From Bradyrhizobium commune (GTDB lineage: Bacteria; Pseudomonadota; Alphaproteobacteria; Rhizobiales; Xanthobacteraceae), in assembly GCF_015624505.1 (NCBI RefSeq), contig NZ_CP061379.1:2790001-2854000 (forward strand): DNA of 64,000 nt. Reading direction: 5' to 3'. Below, piece by piece: positions 7,915-16,390 of the stretch. The notes under the pieces were generated by a model, which saw only the letters and a list, made by a program, of their open reading frames with translations, did no database searches and was not told the origin of the DNA. A program made the position numbers and the translations under genes. Numbering within the stretch: the first letter of the stretch is position 1; each line of letters starts with the position of its first letter.

Positions 7915-9240
7915 ATGCCCGAAGTCTCGCGCCGCCGCCATCTTCAGCAATTGTCGGCCGTGCTCGGATCGGGCGCACTGTCGGGGTGGTCGAGGCCGGC
8001 ATGGGCGTCAGAGGCCGACATTCCGCCCGAGGGCATCGGCAAGGGCATCCAGCACATCTCCTACAGCGACATCGGCGGGCGGCCCGACAGCGTGCAGGTG
8101 ATGTTCAACCGCCAGCACATCTATGTCGGGCACATGTTCAGCGACGGCGTGACCATCCTGGACGCCTCGGATCCGCGCGCGCTGAAGCCGGTCAATTTCT
8201 TCACCGCGGGACAATATACCCGCACCCACCATCTCCAGGTGGCGGAAGATACGCTGCTGCTGGCGAACGGCGCCAATATCGTCGCGATGCAGTCCTACGA
8301 CAACATGCGCGGCTATTTCGAGAACACGCTGGTCGACAGCATCACCAAGGCGAAGAAATTCCGCTCCGGCCTCTCGATCCATAACATCTCGAAACCGGGC
8401 GAGATGCGTGAGATCGCATTCCTCGAAATGCCCGGCTTCGGCATCAACCGTCTGTGGTGGCCGGGCGGCCGCTACGCCTATGTGTCGGCGCATTTCGACG
8501 GGTTCACCGACCACATCCTGTGCGTGGTCGATCTCAAGACCATCACGAAGCCGGAGATCGTCTCGAAATGGTGGCTGCCGGGCATGAACCGCGCGGCCGG
8601 GGAGCCTGCGACGCCCAAGGGCAAGCGCTTCGCGCTTCACCACATGATCACGGCGGGCGATCGCGGCTATGCCGCCTGGCGCGATGGCGGCTTCACCATC
8701 CACGACATCAGCGATCCCGCCAATCCAAAGCTCCTGTCCCACATCAACTGGTCGCCGCCCTTTGCCGGCGGCACGCATACGCCATTGCCGCTGCCGAAGC
8801 GGCAGCTCGCGATCGTCGCGGACGAGGCGAATGCGGACCAATGCGCCAAGGGCCTGTTCCACACCTTCGTCCTCGACGTGCGGGCGCCGGAAAATCCGGT
8901 GCCGATCGCAACGCTACCGACCCCGCGCGACCGCGATTTCTGTACCAACGGCACTTTCGGCCCGCATAATCTGCACGAGAACCGTCCGGGCTCGTTCCAG
9001 AGCGAGGACACGATCTTTGCGACCTACAACAATGCCGGCGTCAGGGTGTTCGATATCAGGGACCAGTTCGCGCCGAAAGAAATCGCGTACTGGGTGCCGC
9101 CGGCGCCGAAGAAGCTCGTCGACCCCCGTCCGAACATCGCGCTCGCCGCCAAGACCTGCGACGCCTATGTCCGGCCAGATGGAATGATGTTTGTGTCCGA
9201 CTGGAACGCCGGGATGCACGTGCTGCAATATCAGGGATGA
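7915..9240 (+). CDS. Exported LVIVD/beta-propeller repeat protein, Tat-type signal
   Basis: 441 aa. The ATG at 7915 has GGGGGAA five bases upstream and starts a twin-arginine-like signal (SRRRHLQQLSAVLGSGALSG, ending PAWA). The body is a chain of beta-propeller blades of the LVIVD type: repeated units such as VTILDASDPRALKPVN, LSIHNISKPGEMREIAF, FTIHDISDPANPKLLSHI, FVLDVRAPENPVPIATL and VRVFDIRDQFAPKEIAYW. No catalytic motif is recognised. It begins about 100 bp after the caspase-like gene on the same strand. Extracytoplasmic location follows from the signal; the function is unknown. Confidence 0.8.
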   Translation: MPEVSRRRHLQQLSAVLGSGALSGWSRPAWASEADIPPEGIGKGIQHISYSDIGGRPDSVQVMFNRQHIYVGHMFSDGVTILDASDPRALKPVNFFTAGQYTRTHHLQVAEDTLLLANGANIVAMQSYDNMRGYFENTLVDSITKAKKFRSGLSIHNISKPGEMREIAFLEMPGFGINRLWWPGGRYAYVSAHFDGFTDHILCVVDLKTITKPEIVSKWWLPGMNRAAGEPATPKGKRFALHHMITAGDRGYAAWRDGGFTIHDISDPANPKLLSHINWSPPFAGGTHTPLPLPKRQLAIVADEANADQCAKGLFHTFVLDVRAPENPVPIATLPTPRDRDFCTNGTFGPHNLHENRPGSFQSEDTIFATYNNAGVRVFDIRDQFAPKEIAYWVPPAPKKLVDPRPNIALAAKTCDAYVRPDGMMFVSDWNAGMHVLQYQG

Positions 9241-9250
9241 GCAGCGTGTG

Positions 9251-9278
9251 GGGTGGGCACGCTTCGCTTTGCCCACCC
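9251..9278. repeat. Intergenic palindromic repeat between convergent genes
   Basis: GGGTGGGCA and TGCCCACCC form 9-bp arms around a 10-nt AGCG-rich loop. It fills most of the 57-bp gap between two convergent genes and resembles the GGGTGGGCAAAGCG-type element at 44306-44396. It may also act as a transcription stop. Confidence 0.65.
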
Positions 9279-9297
9279 TGCGATATCGAGACCGCCG

Positions 9298-10470
9298 CTA
9301 TCCCGCCGGCATCGTCGTCTCGATCAGGCGCACCCAGAACGAGGCGCCGTGGCCGAGGATGTTGTCGTTGAAGACGTAGGCCGGGTGATGGCATGCTGGG
9401 CTATCGCCCATGCCGACCAGCACCATCGCGCCGGGACGCGCTTCCAGCATGAACGAGAAATCCTCGGCGCCCATCGCAGGTGCGATGCGGTCGTCGACGC
9501 GCTCTGCGCCGACGATGTCGCGGGCGACGTCGGCGGCGACACCGGTTTCGCGCGCATGGTTCACCGTCACCGGGTACATGCGCGTGTATTTGGTCTCGGC
9601 CGAGCCGCCATAGGCGCGCGCCACGTTGTCGGCGACCTCCGCGATGCGGCGCTCGACGAGATCGCGGACTTCAGGGTCGAGGGTGCGAACAGTGCCGCAG
9701 AGCTCGGCGGTCTCGGGGATGATGTTGAAGGCGGTGCCGGCGTGGAATTGCGTGATGGAGATGACGGCCGACTTGAGCGGGTCGACGTTGCGGGCGACGA
9801 TCGATTGTAGCGCATTCACGATCTGCGAGCCGATCAGGACGCTGTCGACCGATTTGTGCGGGCCTGCGCCGGCGTGGCCGCCCTTGCCGGTGACGGTGAT
9901 CTGGACGTTGTCGGAGGAGGCGAGCATCGGGCCCGGGGTGGTCGCGAAATGACCCTCGGGCAGGCCTGGCATGTTGTGCATGCCGTAGACCTGCTCGATC
10001 TTCCAGCGCGTCATCAGCCCGTCGTCGACCATCGCCTTGCCGCCGCCACCGCCTTCCTCGGCGGGCTGGAAGATCATGATTGCTGTGCCGTCGAAATTGC
10101 GCGTCTCGGCGAGATATTTGGCGGCGCCCAAGAGCATGGCAGTGTGGCCGTCATGGCCGCAGGCGTGCATCTTGCCGGGGACCTTCGAGGCATAGGGCAC
10201 ATCGGCGGCTTCCAGGATCGGCAGCGCGTCCATGTCGGCGCGCAAGCCGATGGTCTTGCCGGAGGCCGACTTGCGGCCGCGGATCACGCCGACCACGCCG
10301 GTGCGGCCGATGCCCGTCACCACCTCGTCGCAGCCGAACGCGCGCAATTTCTCGGCGACGATGCCGGCGGTGCGGTGGACTTCGTATTGCAGCTCCGGGT
10401 TCTCGTGGAAGTCATGCCGCCAGGCGGCCATTTCGTCGGAGAGGGCGGCGATGCGATTGACGATGGGCAT
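9298..10470 (-). CDS. M20 family amidohydrolase (hippurate hydrolase-like)
   Basis: 390 aa, the normal length of the family. It carries the M20D metal-site signatures: LRADMDALPI near residue 75, MHACGHDGHTAMLLGAA near 105, QPAEEGGGGGKAMVDDG near 135 and MGAEDFSFML near 355. These fit a dinuclear-metal amidase that cleaves N-acyl amino acids or related amides, such as N-acetyl or N-benzoyl substrates. The ATG at 10470 follows a GGAGG-like motif (GGATCCTCC on the plus strand). It is cytoplasmic, with no signal peptide. The exact substrate cannot be told from sequence, so no gene symbol is given. Confidence 0.88.
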   Translation of the reverse strand: MPIVNRIAALSDEMAAWRHDFHENPELQYEVHRTAGIVAEKLRAFGCDEVVTGIGRTGVVGVIRGRKSASGKTIGLRADMDALPILEAADVPYASKVPGKMHACGHDGHTAMLLGAAKYLAETRNFDGTAIMIFQPAEEGGGGGKAMVDDGLMTRWKIEQVYGMHNMPGLPEGHFATTPGPMLASSDNVQITVTGKGGHAGAGPHKSVDSVLIGSQIVNALQSIVARNVDPLKSAVISITQFHAGTAFNIIPETAELCGTVRTLDPEVRDLVERRIAEVADNVARAYGGSAETKYTRMYPVTVNHARETGVAADVARDIVGAERVDDRIAPAMGAEDFSFMLEARPGAMVLVGMGDSPACHHPAYVFNDNILGHGASFWVRLIETTMPAG

Positions 10471-10495
10471 GGAGGATCCGTTTTTGTTGTCGTTT

Positions 10496-10573
10496 GTAGG
10501 GTGGGTTAGCGTAGCGTAACCCGCCGCGATGCGGGGGATGAAAGGCGGATTACGCTGCGCTAATCCGCCCTAC
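10496..10573. repeat. Intergenic inverted repeat (GTAGGGTGGGTTAGC type)
   Basis: GTAGGGTGGGTTAGCGTAGC is mirrored by GCTGCGCTAATCCGCCCTAC with a second internal palindrome (TAACCCGCC / GGCGGATTA). It lies between the M20 amidohydrolase start and the purB stop. The structure matches the multicopy palindromic elements scattered between rhizobial genes. It is non-coding. Confidence 0.7.
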
Positions 10574-10580
10574 GGATTTC

Positions 10581-11888
10581 TCAGCTCTCCCCGAACACGC
10601 GCTTGAAGATCGTGTCGACGTGCTTGAGGTGATAGCCGAGGTCGAACTGCTCCTCGATCTCGGCGTCGGTGAGATATTTCTTCACTTCGGTGTCCTTCTT
10701 CAGCAACTGAAGGAAGTCACCTTCACCGCGCCAGACCGGCATGGCATTGCGCTGCACGAGCTTGTAGGCGTCCTCGCGGCTTGCACCCTTCTGCGTGAGC
10801 GCTAGCAGCACGCGCTGCGAATGCACGAGGCCGCCGAGGCGGTCGAGGTTCTTCTGCATGTTGGCAGGGTAGACGAGCAGCCTGTCGATCAGGCCGGCGA
10901 GGCGCACCAGCGCGAAGTCGAGCGTGACGGTCGCATCGGGGCCCATCATGCGCTCGGCGGAGGAGTGGGAGATATCGCGCTCGTGCCAGAGCACGACGTT
11001 CTCCAGCGCCGGCGTCACATAGGCGCGGACCATGCGGGAGAGGCCGGTGAGGTTCTCCGACAGCACCGGGTTGCGCTTGTGCGGCATCGCGGAGGAACCC
11101 TTCTGCCCTTCCGAGAAGAACTCTTCCGCTTCCAGCACCTCGGTGCGCTGCATGTGGCGGATCTCCACCGCGATGCGCTCGACCGAGGAGGCGATCACGC
11201 CAAGGGTCGAAAAATACATCGCGTGGCGGTCGCGCGGGATCACCTGGGTCGAGATCGGCTCGGGCACGAGGCCCATGGCCTTGGCGACGTGCTCTTCGAC
11301 GCGCGGATCGATCTGGGCGAAGGTGCCGACGGCGCCGGAGATGGCGCAGGTCGCGACCTCTTTCCGCGCTGCGACCAGGCGCTCCTTGGCGCGTGAGAAT
11401 TCGGCATAGGCATAAGCGAGCTTGAGGCCGAAGGTCACGGGCTCGGCATGGATGCCGTGGCTGCGGCCGATGGTCGGCGTCATCTTGTGCTCGAAAGCGC
11501 GCTTCTTCAGCGCCGCCAGCACCTTGTCGAGGTCGGCGAGCAAGAGGTCAGCGGCGCGGGTGAGCTGGACGTTGAGGCAGGTGTCGAGCACGTCGGAGGA
11601 GGTCATGCCCTGGTGCACGAAGCGCGCCTCGGGGCCGACGATCTCGGCAAGGTGGGTCAAGAAGGCGATGACGTCGTGCTTGGTCTCGCGCTCGATCTCG
11701 TCGATGCGGGCGACGTCGAAGGTGGCATTTTTGGCTTTCGCCCAGACCGTCTTGGCGGCCTCTTTCGGGATCGTCCCGAGTTCGGCCAGCGCGTCCGCCG
11801 CATGCGCCTCGATCTCGAACCAGATCTTGAACCGGGTCTGCGGCTCCCAGATCGAGGCCATTTCCGGGCGGCTATAGCGGGGGATCAT
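10581..11888 (-). CDS. purB: Adenylosuccinate lyase
   Basis: 435 aa from the ATG at 11888, which has GGAG at a normal distance; an upstream in-frame extension looks non-coding. It belongs to the fumarase/aspartase superfamily and carries the signature GSSAMPHKRNP near residue 265, the TSSDV loop near residue 88 and RSHGIHAEP near 140. In purine synthesis it removes fumarate from SAICAR (to AICAR) and from adenylosuccinate (to AMP) in the cytoplasm. It stands alone on this strand. Length and motifs match bacterial PurB of the short type. Confidence 0.95.
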   Translation of the reverse strand: MIPRYSRPEMASIWEPQTRFKIWFEIEAHAADALAELGTIPKEAAKTVWAKAKNATFDVARIDEIERETKHDVIAFLTHLAEIVGPEARFVHQGMTSSDVLDTCLNVQLTRAADLLLADLDKVLAALKKRAFEHKMTPTIGRSHGIHAEPVTFGLKLAYAYAEFSRAKERLVAARKEVATCAISGAVGTFAQIDPRVEEHVAKAMGLVPEPISTQVIPRDRHAMYFSTLGVIASSVERIAVEIRHMQRTEVLEAEEFFSEGQKGSSAMPHKRNPVLSENLTGLSRMVRAYVTPALENVVLWHERDISHSSAERMMGPDATVTLDFALVRLAGLIDRLLVYPANMQKNLDRLGGLVHSQRVLLALTQKGASREDAYKLVQRNAMPVWRGEGDFLQLLKKDTEVKKYLTDAEIEEQFDLGYHLKHVDTIFKRVFGES

Positions 11889-12201
11889 CTGACGGCTCCA
11901 AGGAGGTGGGCAGGGCACCCGAAGGGGGCGGTTCCGGCCAAAATGCTTTTTACGCCGTGATTTAGCAGAGCGGGGAGGGTGAAACAAACGGTCTGGCTGG
12001 GGAGCGGGGGATTCCCGTAGGCTACCCACTCGGGAGGCTCGGATCGGCCGATGGGTCCAAAAATTAACTGTCAGTTACGGATCATTGACTGACAGATATT
12101 GAAATCTGTCAGCGAGAGGTGTATATCCGTCTTCGGACGCTCCGATTGGGTGTCCCGCGGTCCCGCCCCGGGCGGCCCGTGGATAAGTGGAGACGACGAC
12201 A
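11889..12201. other. 313-bp intergenic region between purB and a small ORF
   Basis: This is the upstream region of purB (minus strand) and of the small ORF at 12202 (plus strand). It holds a G-rich purB leader, an AT-rich block at 12058-12110 carrying three CTGTCAG/CTGACAG half-sites, and otherwise unremarkable G+C-rich DNA. No RNA gene is recognised. Confidence 0.5.
12068..12112. promoter_or_regulatory. Array of CTGTCAG half-sites, possible operator
   Basis: CTGTCAGT at 12068-12075 faces ACTGACAG at 12088-12095. The latter is also the left arm of a perfect inverted repeat CTGACAGAT-N6-ATCTGTCAG at 12089-12112. The three alternating half-sites lie in the AT-rich block before a small ORF and a TetR gene, as expected for a TetR-type operator. 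The regulator that binds is not known. Confidence 0.45.
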
Positions 12202-12303
12202 ATGACAACTGAAATCATCAATATCACTGGACAGATTGGGCACTGGCTCAATCTCTTTGTGGCGCGCCAGATCGCGGCGCAGGCTGCAAAACTGCCTCAT
12301 TAA
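12202..12303 (+). CDS. Small ORF, 33 aa, unknown function
   Basis: The peptide begins MTTEIINITGQIGHWL and ends ARQIAAQAAKLPH. The ATG at 12202 has GGAG 9 nt upstream (12189-12192) in a locally AT-richer stretch downstream of the CTGTCAG array. The central part (IGHWLNLFVARQIAAQAAK) could form an amphipathic helix. It precedes the TetR gene by 91 bp on the same strand and may share its transcript. I do not recognise a family. The ribosome-binding site and position support translation; protein-level evidence is lacking. Confidence 0.5.
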   Translation: MTTEIINITGQIGHWLNLFVARQIAAQAAKLPH

Positions 12304-12394
12304 GGCGAGAGCTTTCCGAAACGACCGGTGTGGGCGCTTCGGAAGCAGCTCCATCGCCGGATAACTGAGCCCTGAATGGGAACAAGGTGCTGGC

Positions 12395-12982
12395 ATGAAC
12401 GAAGCCGTTGTCTTGACGCCGGAGCGGATCCTCGAGGTGACCGAGGACGTCTTGCGGCGCTACGGACTTGCCAAGGCCACCGTGGTCGACGTTGCCCGTG
12501 CGCTCGATGTGAGCCACGGCAGCGTCTATCGCCATTTCCCGAGCAAGGCCTCGCTACGCGAGGCCGTGGCCAAACGCTGGCTCGACCGCATCGACGCACC
12601 GCTGCTGGCAATCGCCAAGGAGCAGGGGCCTGCGCCTGACAGGCTCGACCGCTGGCTGCGCACGCTGTTCGCCGCCAAGCGTTCGCGCGTGCTCGACGAT
12701 CCCGAGATGTTCGAAACCTATCTGACCTTGGCGCGCGAGGCCTGCGCGGCCGTCCGCTGCCACAAGGACACCATGATCGACCAGATCGCGGCGATCCTCG
12801 CCGACGGCGTCAAGCAGGGCGTGTTCGCGGTCAACGACCTCAAGGTGACCGCGCGCGCGATCTTCGATGCCACCTGCCGCTTCCACCACCCGGCCCATGC
12901 CGACGAGTGGAAGGATGCCGATCTGCCCGCGCGCGTCGATGCGACGCTCGCGCTGGTGCTGCGCGGGCTGAAGGCAGCGTAG
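12395..12982 (+). CDS. TetR family transcriptional regulator
   Basis: 195 aa. Residues about 10-55 form the TetR_N DNA-binding domain: ILEVTEDVLRRYGLAKATVVDVARALDVSHGSVYRHFPSKASLREAV, with the SHGSVYRHFPSK recognition-helix signature. The C-terminal two thirds form the helical ligand-binding domain. It usually represses its own and a neighbouring promoter; the CTGTCAG palindromes about 300 bp upstream are candidate targets. The neighbouring gene downstream is convergent and hypothetical, so a regulated target is not obvious. The ligand is unknown. Confidence 0.9.
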   Translation: MNEAVVLTPERILEVTEDVLRRYGLAKATVVDVARALDVSHGSVYRHFPSKASLREAVAKRWLDRIDAPLLAIAKEQGPAPDRLDRWLRTLFAAKRSRVLDDPEMFETYLTLAREACAAVRCHKDTMIDQIAAILADGVKQGVFAVNDLKVTARAIFDATCRFHHPAHADEWKDADLPARVDATLALVLRGLKAA

Positions 12983-12992
12983 ATCGCTCCGC

Positions 12993-13295
12993 CTAAACTA
13001 CTCTCTCGCCTTTTGAAAAACCGCGCACCGGCGACGAGGCGGCTATGGGCCTGCGCGCGTGAAATCCGCCATTGGATCCCGGCACGACCGGCGGGCCTTC
13101 CGGATAGGCGCTGACCGCGATTTCGACAGCGTCCTTTGACCGCTTGCGAAGGCGGTAGAATGTCAGCTCTTCGTCGAGCATGGGGCAGCGGAAGTGGACG
13201 ACGGCGGTGTCCGGCAAGCGGCAAAGAGCGTCGATGAGATCGCCTACGGTGATGATCGGGGGGTGGTCAACTGCCTTGTGATGAGCCTTACTCAT
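12993..13295 (-). CDS. Hypothetical protein, 100 aa
   Basis: It starts at the ATG at 13295, preceded by a strong GGAGGAG on the coding strand; an in-frame extension upstream lacks such support. The readable core is ITVGDLIDALCRLPDTAVVHFRCP, then LDEELTFYRLRKRSKDAVEIAVS. This fold-like pattern of alternating strands and a helix does not match a family I can name. There is no signal peptide or membrane segment. It ends 10 bp from the convergent TetR gene and lies just downstream of the two-component genes on the same strand, with a 110-bp gap. Confidence 0.65.
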   Translation of the reverse strand: MSKAHHKAVDHPPIITVGDLIDALCRLPDTAVVHFRCPMLDEELTFYRLRKRSKDAVEIAVSAYPEGPPVVPGSNGGFHARRPIAASSPVRGFSKGERVV

Positions 13296-13405
13296 GAGGT
13301 TGTACTCCTCCACTAGGCTAATAACCGGAGGGGGACGGTCTCCGTTCCATATCGCTCGGCAAATTGAGGAGTTACACGTTCGGCGGGATTCCGGCAGCCC
13401 CACTC

Positions 13406-14056
13406 CTAAATCCTCGTCAGCCCGCAAGCCGCTGCGAGCCGCACGAGCTGCGCGTCCGTGCGCGCGCCGGTCTTGGTCTTGATCAGATAGTGATAGTTCT
13501 GAACCGTCTTCACACTGAGATTGAGATGCGTCGCGATCTGCTCGGTCGTGGCGCCGCCGGCGAACTGGTGCAAGATCTCGATCTCGCGCTCGCCGAGCTG
13601 ATCCAGCACGGAGCCCGATGACAGACTGTCCTCGGCCAGAATATGCGCGATGTCGTCGCTCATGGCCCGCTCGCCGCGGGCGACGCTGCGGATCGCATTC
13701 ACGACGGCTGACGGCTCGCTGCTCTTGGTCACGAACCCGCTGGCACCGGTGCTGAAGGCAGCCTTCACCAGCACGGCCTCGTTGTGCATGGTGAAGACCA
13801 GGATGCGCGCCCGCGGATTGCGCGCGCGGATGTTGCGAATGGCTTCGAGGCCGCTCGCGCCGGGCATCGAGATATCGAGCACGACGACATCGGGGTCGTA
13901 AGCCTTGAAGGCGCCGTAGGCATCGGCGGCATTGTCTGCTTCGGCCACCACATGGAGATCGCCCTGGCTTTCCAGCACACGGCGGTAGCCTTGCCGCACG
14001 ATCGGATGATCGTCCACCAGCAGCACGGAGATGCCTGTTGCCGCGACCTCGCTCAT
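13406..14056 (-). CDS. NarL/LuxR-type response regulator
   Basis: 216 aa. Receiver domain at residues about 8-125 with the acidic pair DD (15-16), the phospho-acceptor Asp61 in VVVLDISMPG and the conserved Lys in TKSS near residue 110. The LuxR-type helix-turn-helix is at residues 150-210 (LGEREIEILHQFAGGATTEQIATHL...SVKTVQNYHYLIKTK). It is encoded 7 bp after the sensor kinase gene on the same strand, so the two form a cognate pair in one operon. Phosphorylation at Asp61 should drive dimerisation and DNA binding. The target genes are not evident. Confidence 0.92.
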   Translation of the reverse strand: MSEVAATGISVLLVDDHPIVRQGYRRVLESQGDLHVVAEADNAADAYGAFKAYDPDVVVLDISMPGASGLEAIRNIRARNPRARILVFTMHNEAVLVKAAFSTGASGFVTKSSEPSAVVNAIRSVARGERAMSDDIAHILAEDSLSSGSVLDQLGEREIEILHQFAGGATTEQIATHLNLSVKTVQNYHYLIKTKTGARTDAQLVRLAAACGLTRI

Positions 14057-14063
14057 GACGGCC

Positions 14064-15434
14064 TCACGCCGCGAGCGGGATGGTGGCGGCGACGCTGAGC
14101 CCGCGATTGGCGGGCAGGATCGACAGCGAGCCGCCTGCGGCCGTCACGCGCTCGCGGATGCCGGTGAGGCCAAAGCCGGCCGATTGCGACACGCGCGCCG
14201 CGTCACCGCCGCCATCGTCCTCGACACGGATCAGAAGCGCATCATCTTCGCCGGCGCGCCGCTCGACGCGCAACGAGATCTCGCGGGCCGCGCCGTGGCG
14301 CAGTGCGTTGGTCAGGCACTCCTGGGCGACACGATAAGCCGTCGTCGCCGCCGGTCCGCTGATGTCGGTGAGATCGCCCCTGAGATCGAGCTGGATCGTC
14401 GGCTGCGTCGCGCTCTGCGAGCGCCAGCTGTCGACGAGGTTGACGAGGCTTGCCTCCAGCCCGAGCTCCTCGGGCAGGGGATTGCGCAGGCACTTCAGCG
14501 CATCGCGCAGCGAGGCCATCAGATGATGGGTGGCCTGCGAGATCATCCGGGCGTCCTGCGCGATGCCGTTATCCTCGCCCTGCTTTGCGCTGGCCGTCTC
14601 GATCGTGTTGGCGAAGGCAAGGATGGCTGAGAGGTTCTGGCCGAACTCGTCATGGAGCTCACGGGCGAGGGCGCGGCGTTCGTCGTCACGGATCTCGATC
14701 AGCCGCCGCGTCAGCGCCGCGCGCTGTTCGGTCGCTTCCTCCAGCCGGCCGCCGAGCTCGCCGACGGCGCTGCCGATCATCGCCAGCTCCATCGAGCGGA
14801 AGCGCGGCAGCTTTGTGCGATATTGTCCGCGCGCCATGCGCTGAAGTGCCGTGACGATGGACCGCGCCGGCGCCAGCGTGTGCGCTATGGCGAGCGAGGC
14901 GAACAGGGCGATTGCCGCCGCCATCAGCAGTGCGACATCGATGACATTGAGGATGTACTCCCAGGCGAGCGAGATCGCGGCGGCGGCATCAGGCGTTGCG
15001 ACGACCGTGCCGGCGGCCGTGGCACGGGGACTGACCGGCCGCACCACCTCGGCATGGCTGCCCAGGAATGTCGGCACGATCGCGGCGAACCAGCGCGGCG
15101 GCGCCTTGCCCAGACCCTCGCTCTGGCCGCAGAGCGGCTTCTCGAATGCGGTCGCCGGCTGGAACTCGACGCAGACGCCAGGCGAGATCAGCTTCACCGT
15201 CTCCAGTGTGCGCCATTCCGGAACCGGCAGGAGGTGCTCGCGCGTTCTGCTGCTGCGCAACAACAGCTCATGCCAGTACAATGCCCCTAGCGCCTGCGCG
15301 ACGCGCTGCGCGGAGGCCGTCGTCGCCCGGTCGACGCTGCGATAGGCATCGAACGTGGCCCACACGGTCGCCGCGCCGAGGCAGAGCGCAACGATGAGAA
15401 GAAGACGGGCGACAAGCTGAAGCACGAGGCGCAT
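14064..15434 (-). CDS. Sensor histidine kinase (HisKA_3, NarX/DesK-like)
   Basis: 456 aa from the ATG at 15434, which begins an N-terminal membrane segment (LQLVARLLLIVALCLGAATVW). A periplasmic sensor region follows (about 30-165), a second membrane segment (VIDVALLMAAAIALFASLAIA) and a HAMP-like linker. The HisKA_3 dimerisation/phosphotransfer motif is RALARELHDEFGQNLSAI with His in ELHDEF, and the HATPase motifs include RVEDDGGG and GFGLTGIRERV. It should autophosphorylate and pass phosphate to the NarL-type regulator encoded 7 bp downstream. The periplasmic signal is unknown. It is divergent from the ExbB-like operon. Confidence 0.9.
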   Translation of the reverse strand: MRLVLQLVARLLLIVALCLGAATVWATFDAYRSVDRATTASAQRVAQALGALYWHELLLRSSRTREHLLPVPEWRTLETVKLISPGVCVEFQPATAFEKPLCGQSEGLGKAPPRWFAAIVPTFLGSHAEVVRPVSPRATAAGTVVATPDAAAAISLAWEYILNVIDVALLMAAAIALFASLAIAHTLAPARSIVTALQRMARGQYRTKLPRFRSMELAMIGSAVGELGGRLEEATEQRAALTRRLIEIRDDERRALARELHDEFGQNLSAILAFANTIETASAKQGEDNGIAQDARMISQATHHLMASLRDALKCLRNPLPEELGLEASLVNLVDSWRSQSATQPTIQLDLRGDLTDISGPAATTAYRVAQECLTNALRHGAAREISLRVERRAGEDDALLIRVEDDGGGDAARVSQSAGFGLTGIRERVTAAGGSLSILPANRGLSVAATIPLAA

Positions 15435-15619
15435 GCGATCACCCCCGACGTTTGGTAAGCTCAGCCTAACAACGCCGCCGCGCCTTGCCAATTGCAGGGA
15501 ACGGCCGGAATGCAGGTCGGGCAAATTTCCCAAGCCGGATTGGGCATGGGTCTTTGGACCGGGCGCGGCGGCTTTGATCTAATCGCCGGGGAAACATTGT
15601 TGGCCGGGAGCAATGCAGC

Positions 15620-16390
15620 ATGAGCTCGATCACGATTGGTCCGACTGCGCGACAGGCCTCCGATCCATCCGAGCGCAGCGCGCTGCTGTTCTGGATGATC
15701 TTTACCGGGCTTTCGATCTTCGCGATCGTGCTGTTATGGCGGTTCGGCCTGATCCGTCTGATGCTGACCTCGGACCGCACCTATATCTCCAGCGTGATCG
15801 CGCTGCTCTATGTCGCCACCTGCGGTCACTGCTTTCTGCGCACGCGGGCGATCGCGCGCGAAGGGGCCGCGGCGCGGCGCTGCCGCGCGGTGCTTGCGGC
15901 GCCCGACGGCAGCAGGGCGATCGATGCGAGCGCAACCGCGCTTCCCCGCGGGCTGGTACGGGATCACATTGAGAGCCTGGTGACCAAGGCGGCCGCGCAA
16001 GACTACCGGCCGGTCGACCAGACGCTGCTGCTGCGGACGCTCGCCGACCGCCTGCGGGGTTCCAACGGCTTCGGTGCCTTCGTCTCCGATACGCTGATGA
16101 AGCTCGGTTTGCTCGGCACCATCATCGGCTTCATCATCATGCTGGCGCCGATCGCGGGGCTCGACGCCGCCGACAAGGTCGCGATGCGGTCCTCGATGGG
16201 CCTGATGAGCGACGGTATGGCGGTCGCGATGTACACGACGCTGGCCGGCCTCGTCGGCTCGATCCTGATCCGCATTCAATATTACATGCTCGATGCCGCG
16301 ACCCAGCGCGTGTTCTCGGATGCCGTGGTGCTGACCGAGACCTACGTGACGCCGGCCCTGGAACGCAGGCGTCCGGAAACGCCGTCATGA
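15620..16390 (+). CDS. MotA/TolQ/ExbB-like proton channel family membrane protein
   Basis: 256 aa. Two N-terminal membrane segments (about 22-45 and 58-75) are followed by a cytoplasmic region with an HIESLVTKAA helix. Two further segments carry the family signature: LGLLGTIIGFIIMLAPIAGLD near residue 165 and MSDGMAVAMYTTLAGLVGSILIRIQYYMLD near 200-230. In TolQ/ExbB/MotA these helices form a proton-conducting pore with a TolR/ExbD/MotB partner. No ExbD-like partner with the pore Asp is present next door; instead the following gene encodes a single-pass protein with a different domain. It overlaps the next gene by 4 nt (ATGA), the start of a tight five-gene operon. Confidence 0.85.
   Translation: MSSITIGPTARQASDPSERSALLFWMIFTGLSIFAIVLLWRFGLIRLMLTSDRTYISSVIALLYVATCGHCFLRTRAIAREGAAARRCRAVLAAPDGSRAIDASATALPRGLVRDHIESLVTKAAAQDYRPVDQTLLLRTLADRLRGSNGFGAFVSDTLMKLGLLGTIIGFIIMLAPIAGLDAADKVAMRSSMGLMSDGMAVAMYTTLAGLVGSILIRIQYYMLDAATQRVFSDAVVLTETYVTPALERRRPETPS

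Noticed and set aside
11889..12201. Leader of purB considered as a purine riboswitch
   Set aside because: No G-box-like conserved core or paired helices could be traced by eye; the conspicuous palindromes belong to the TetR-side half-site array.
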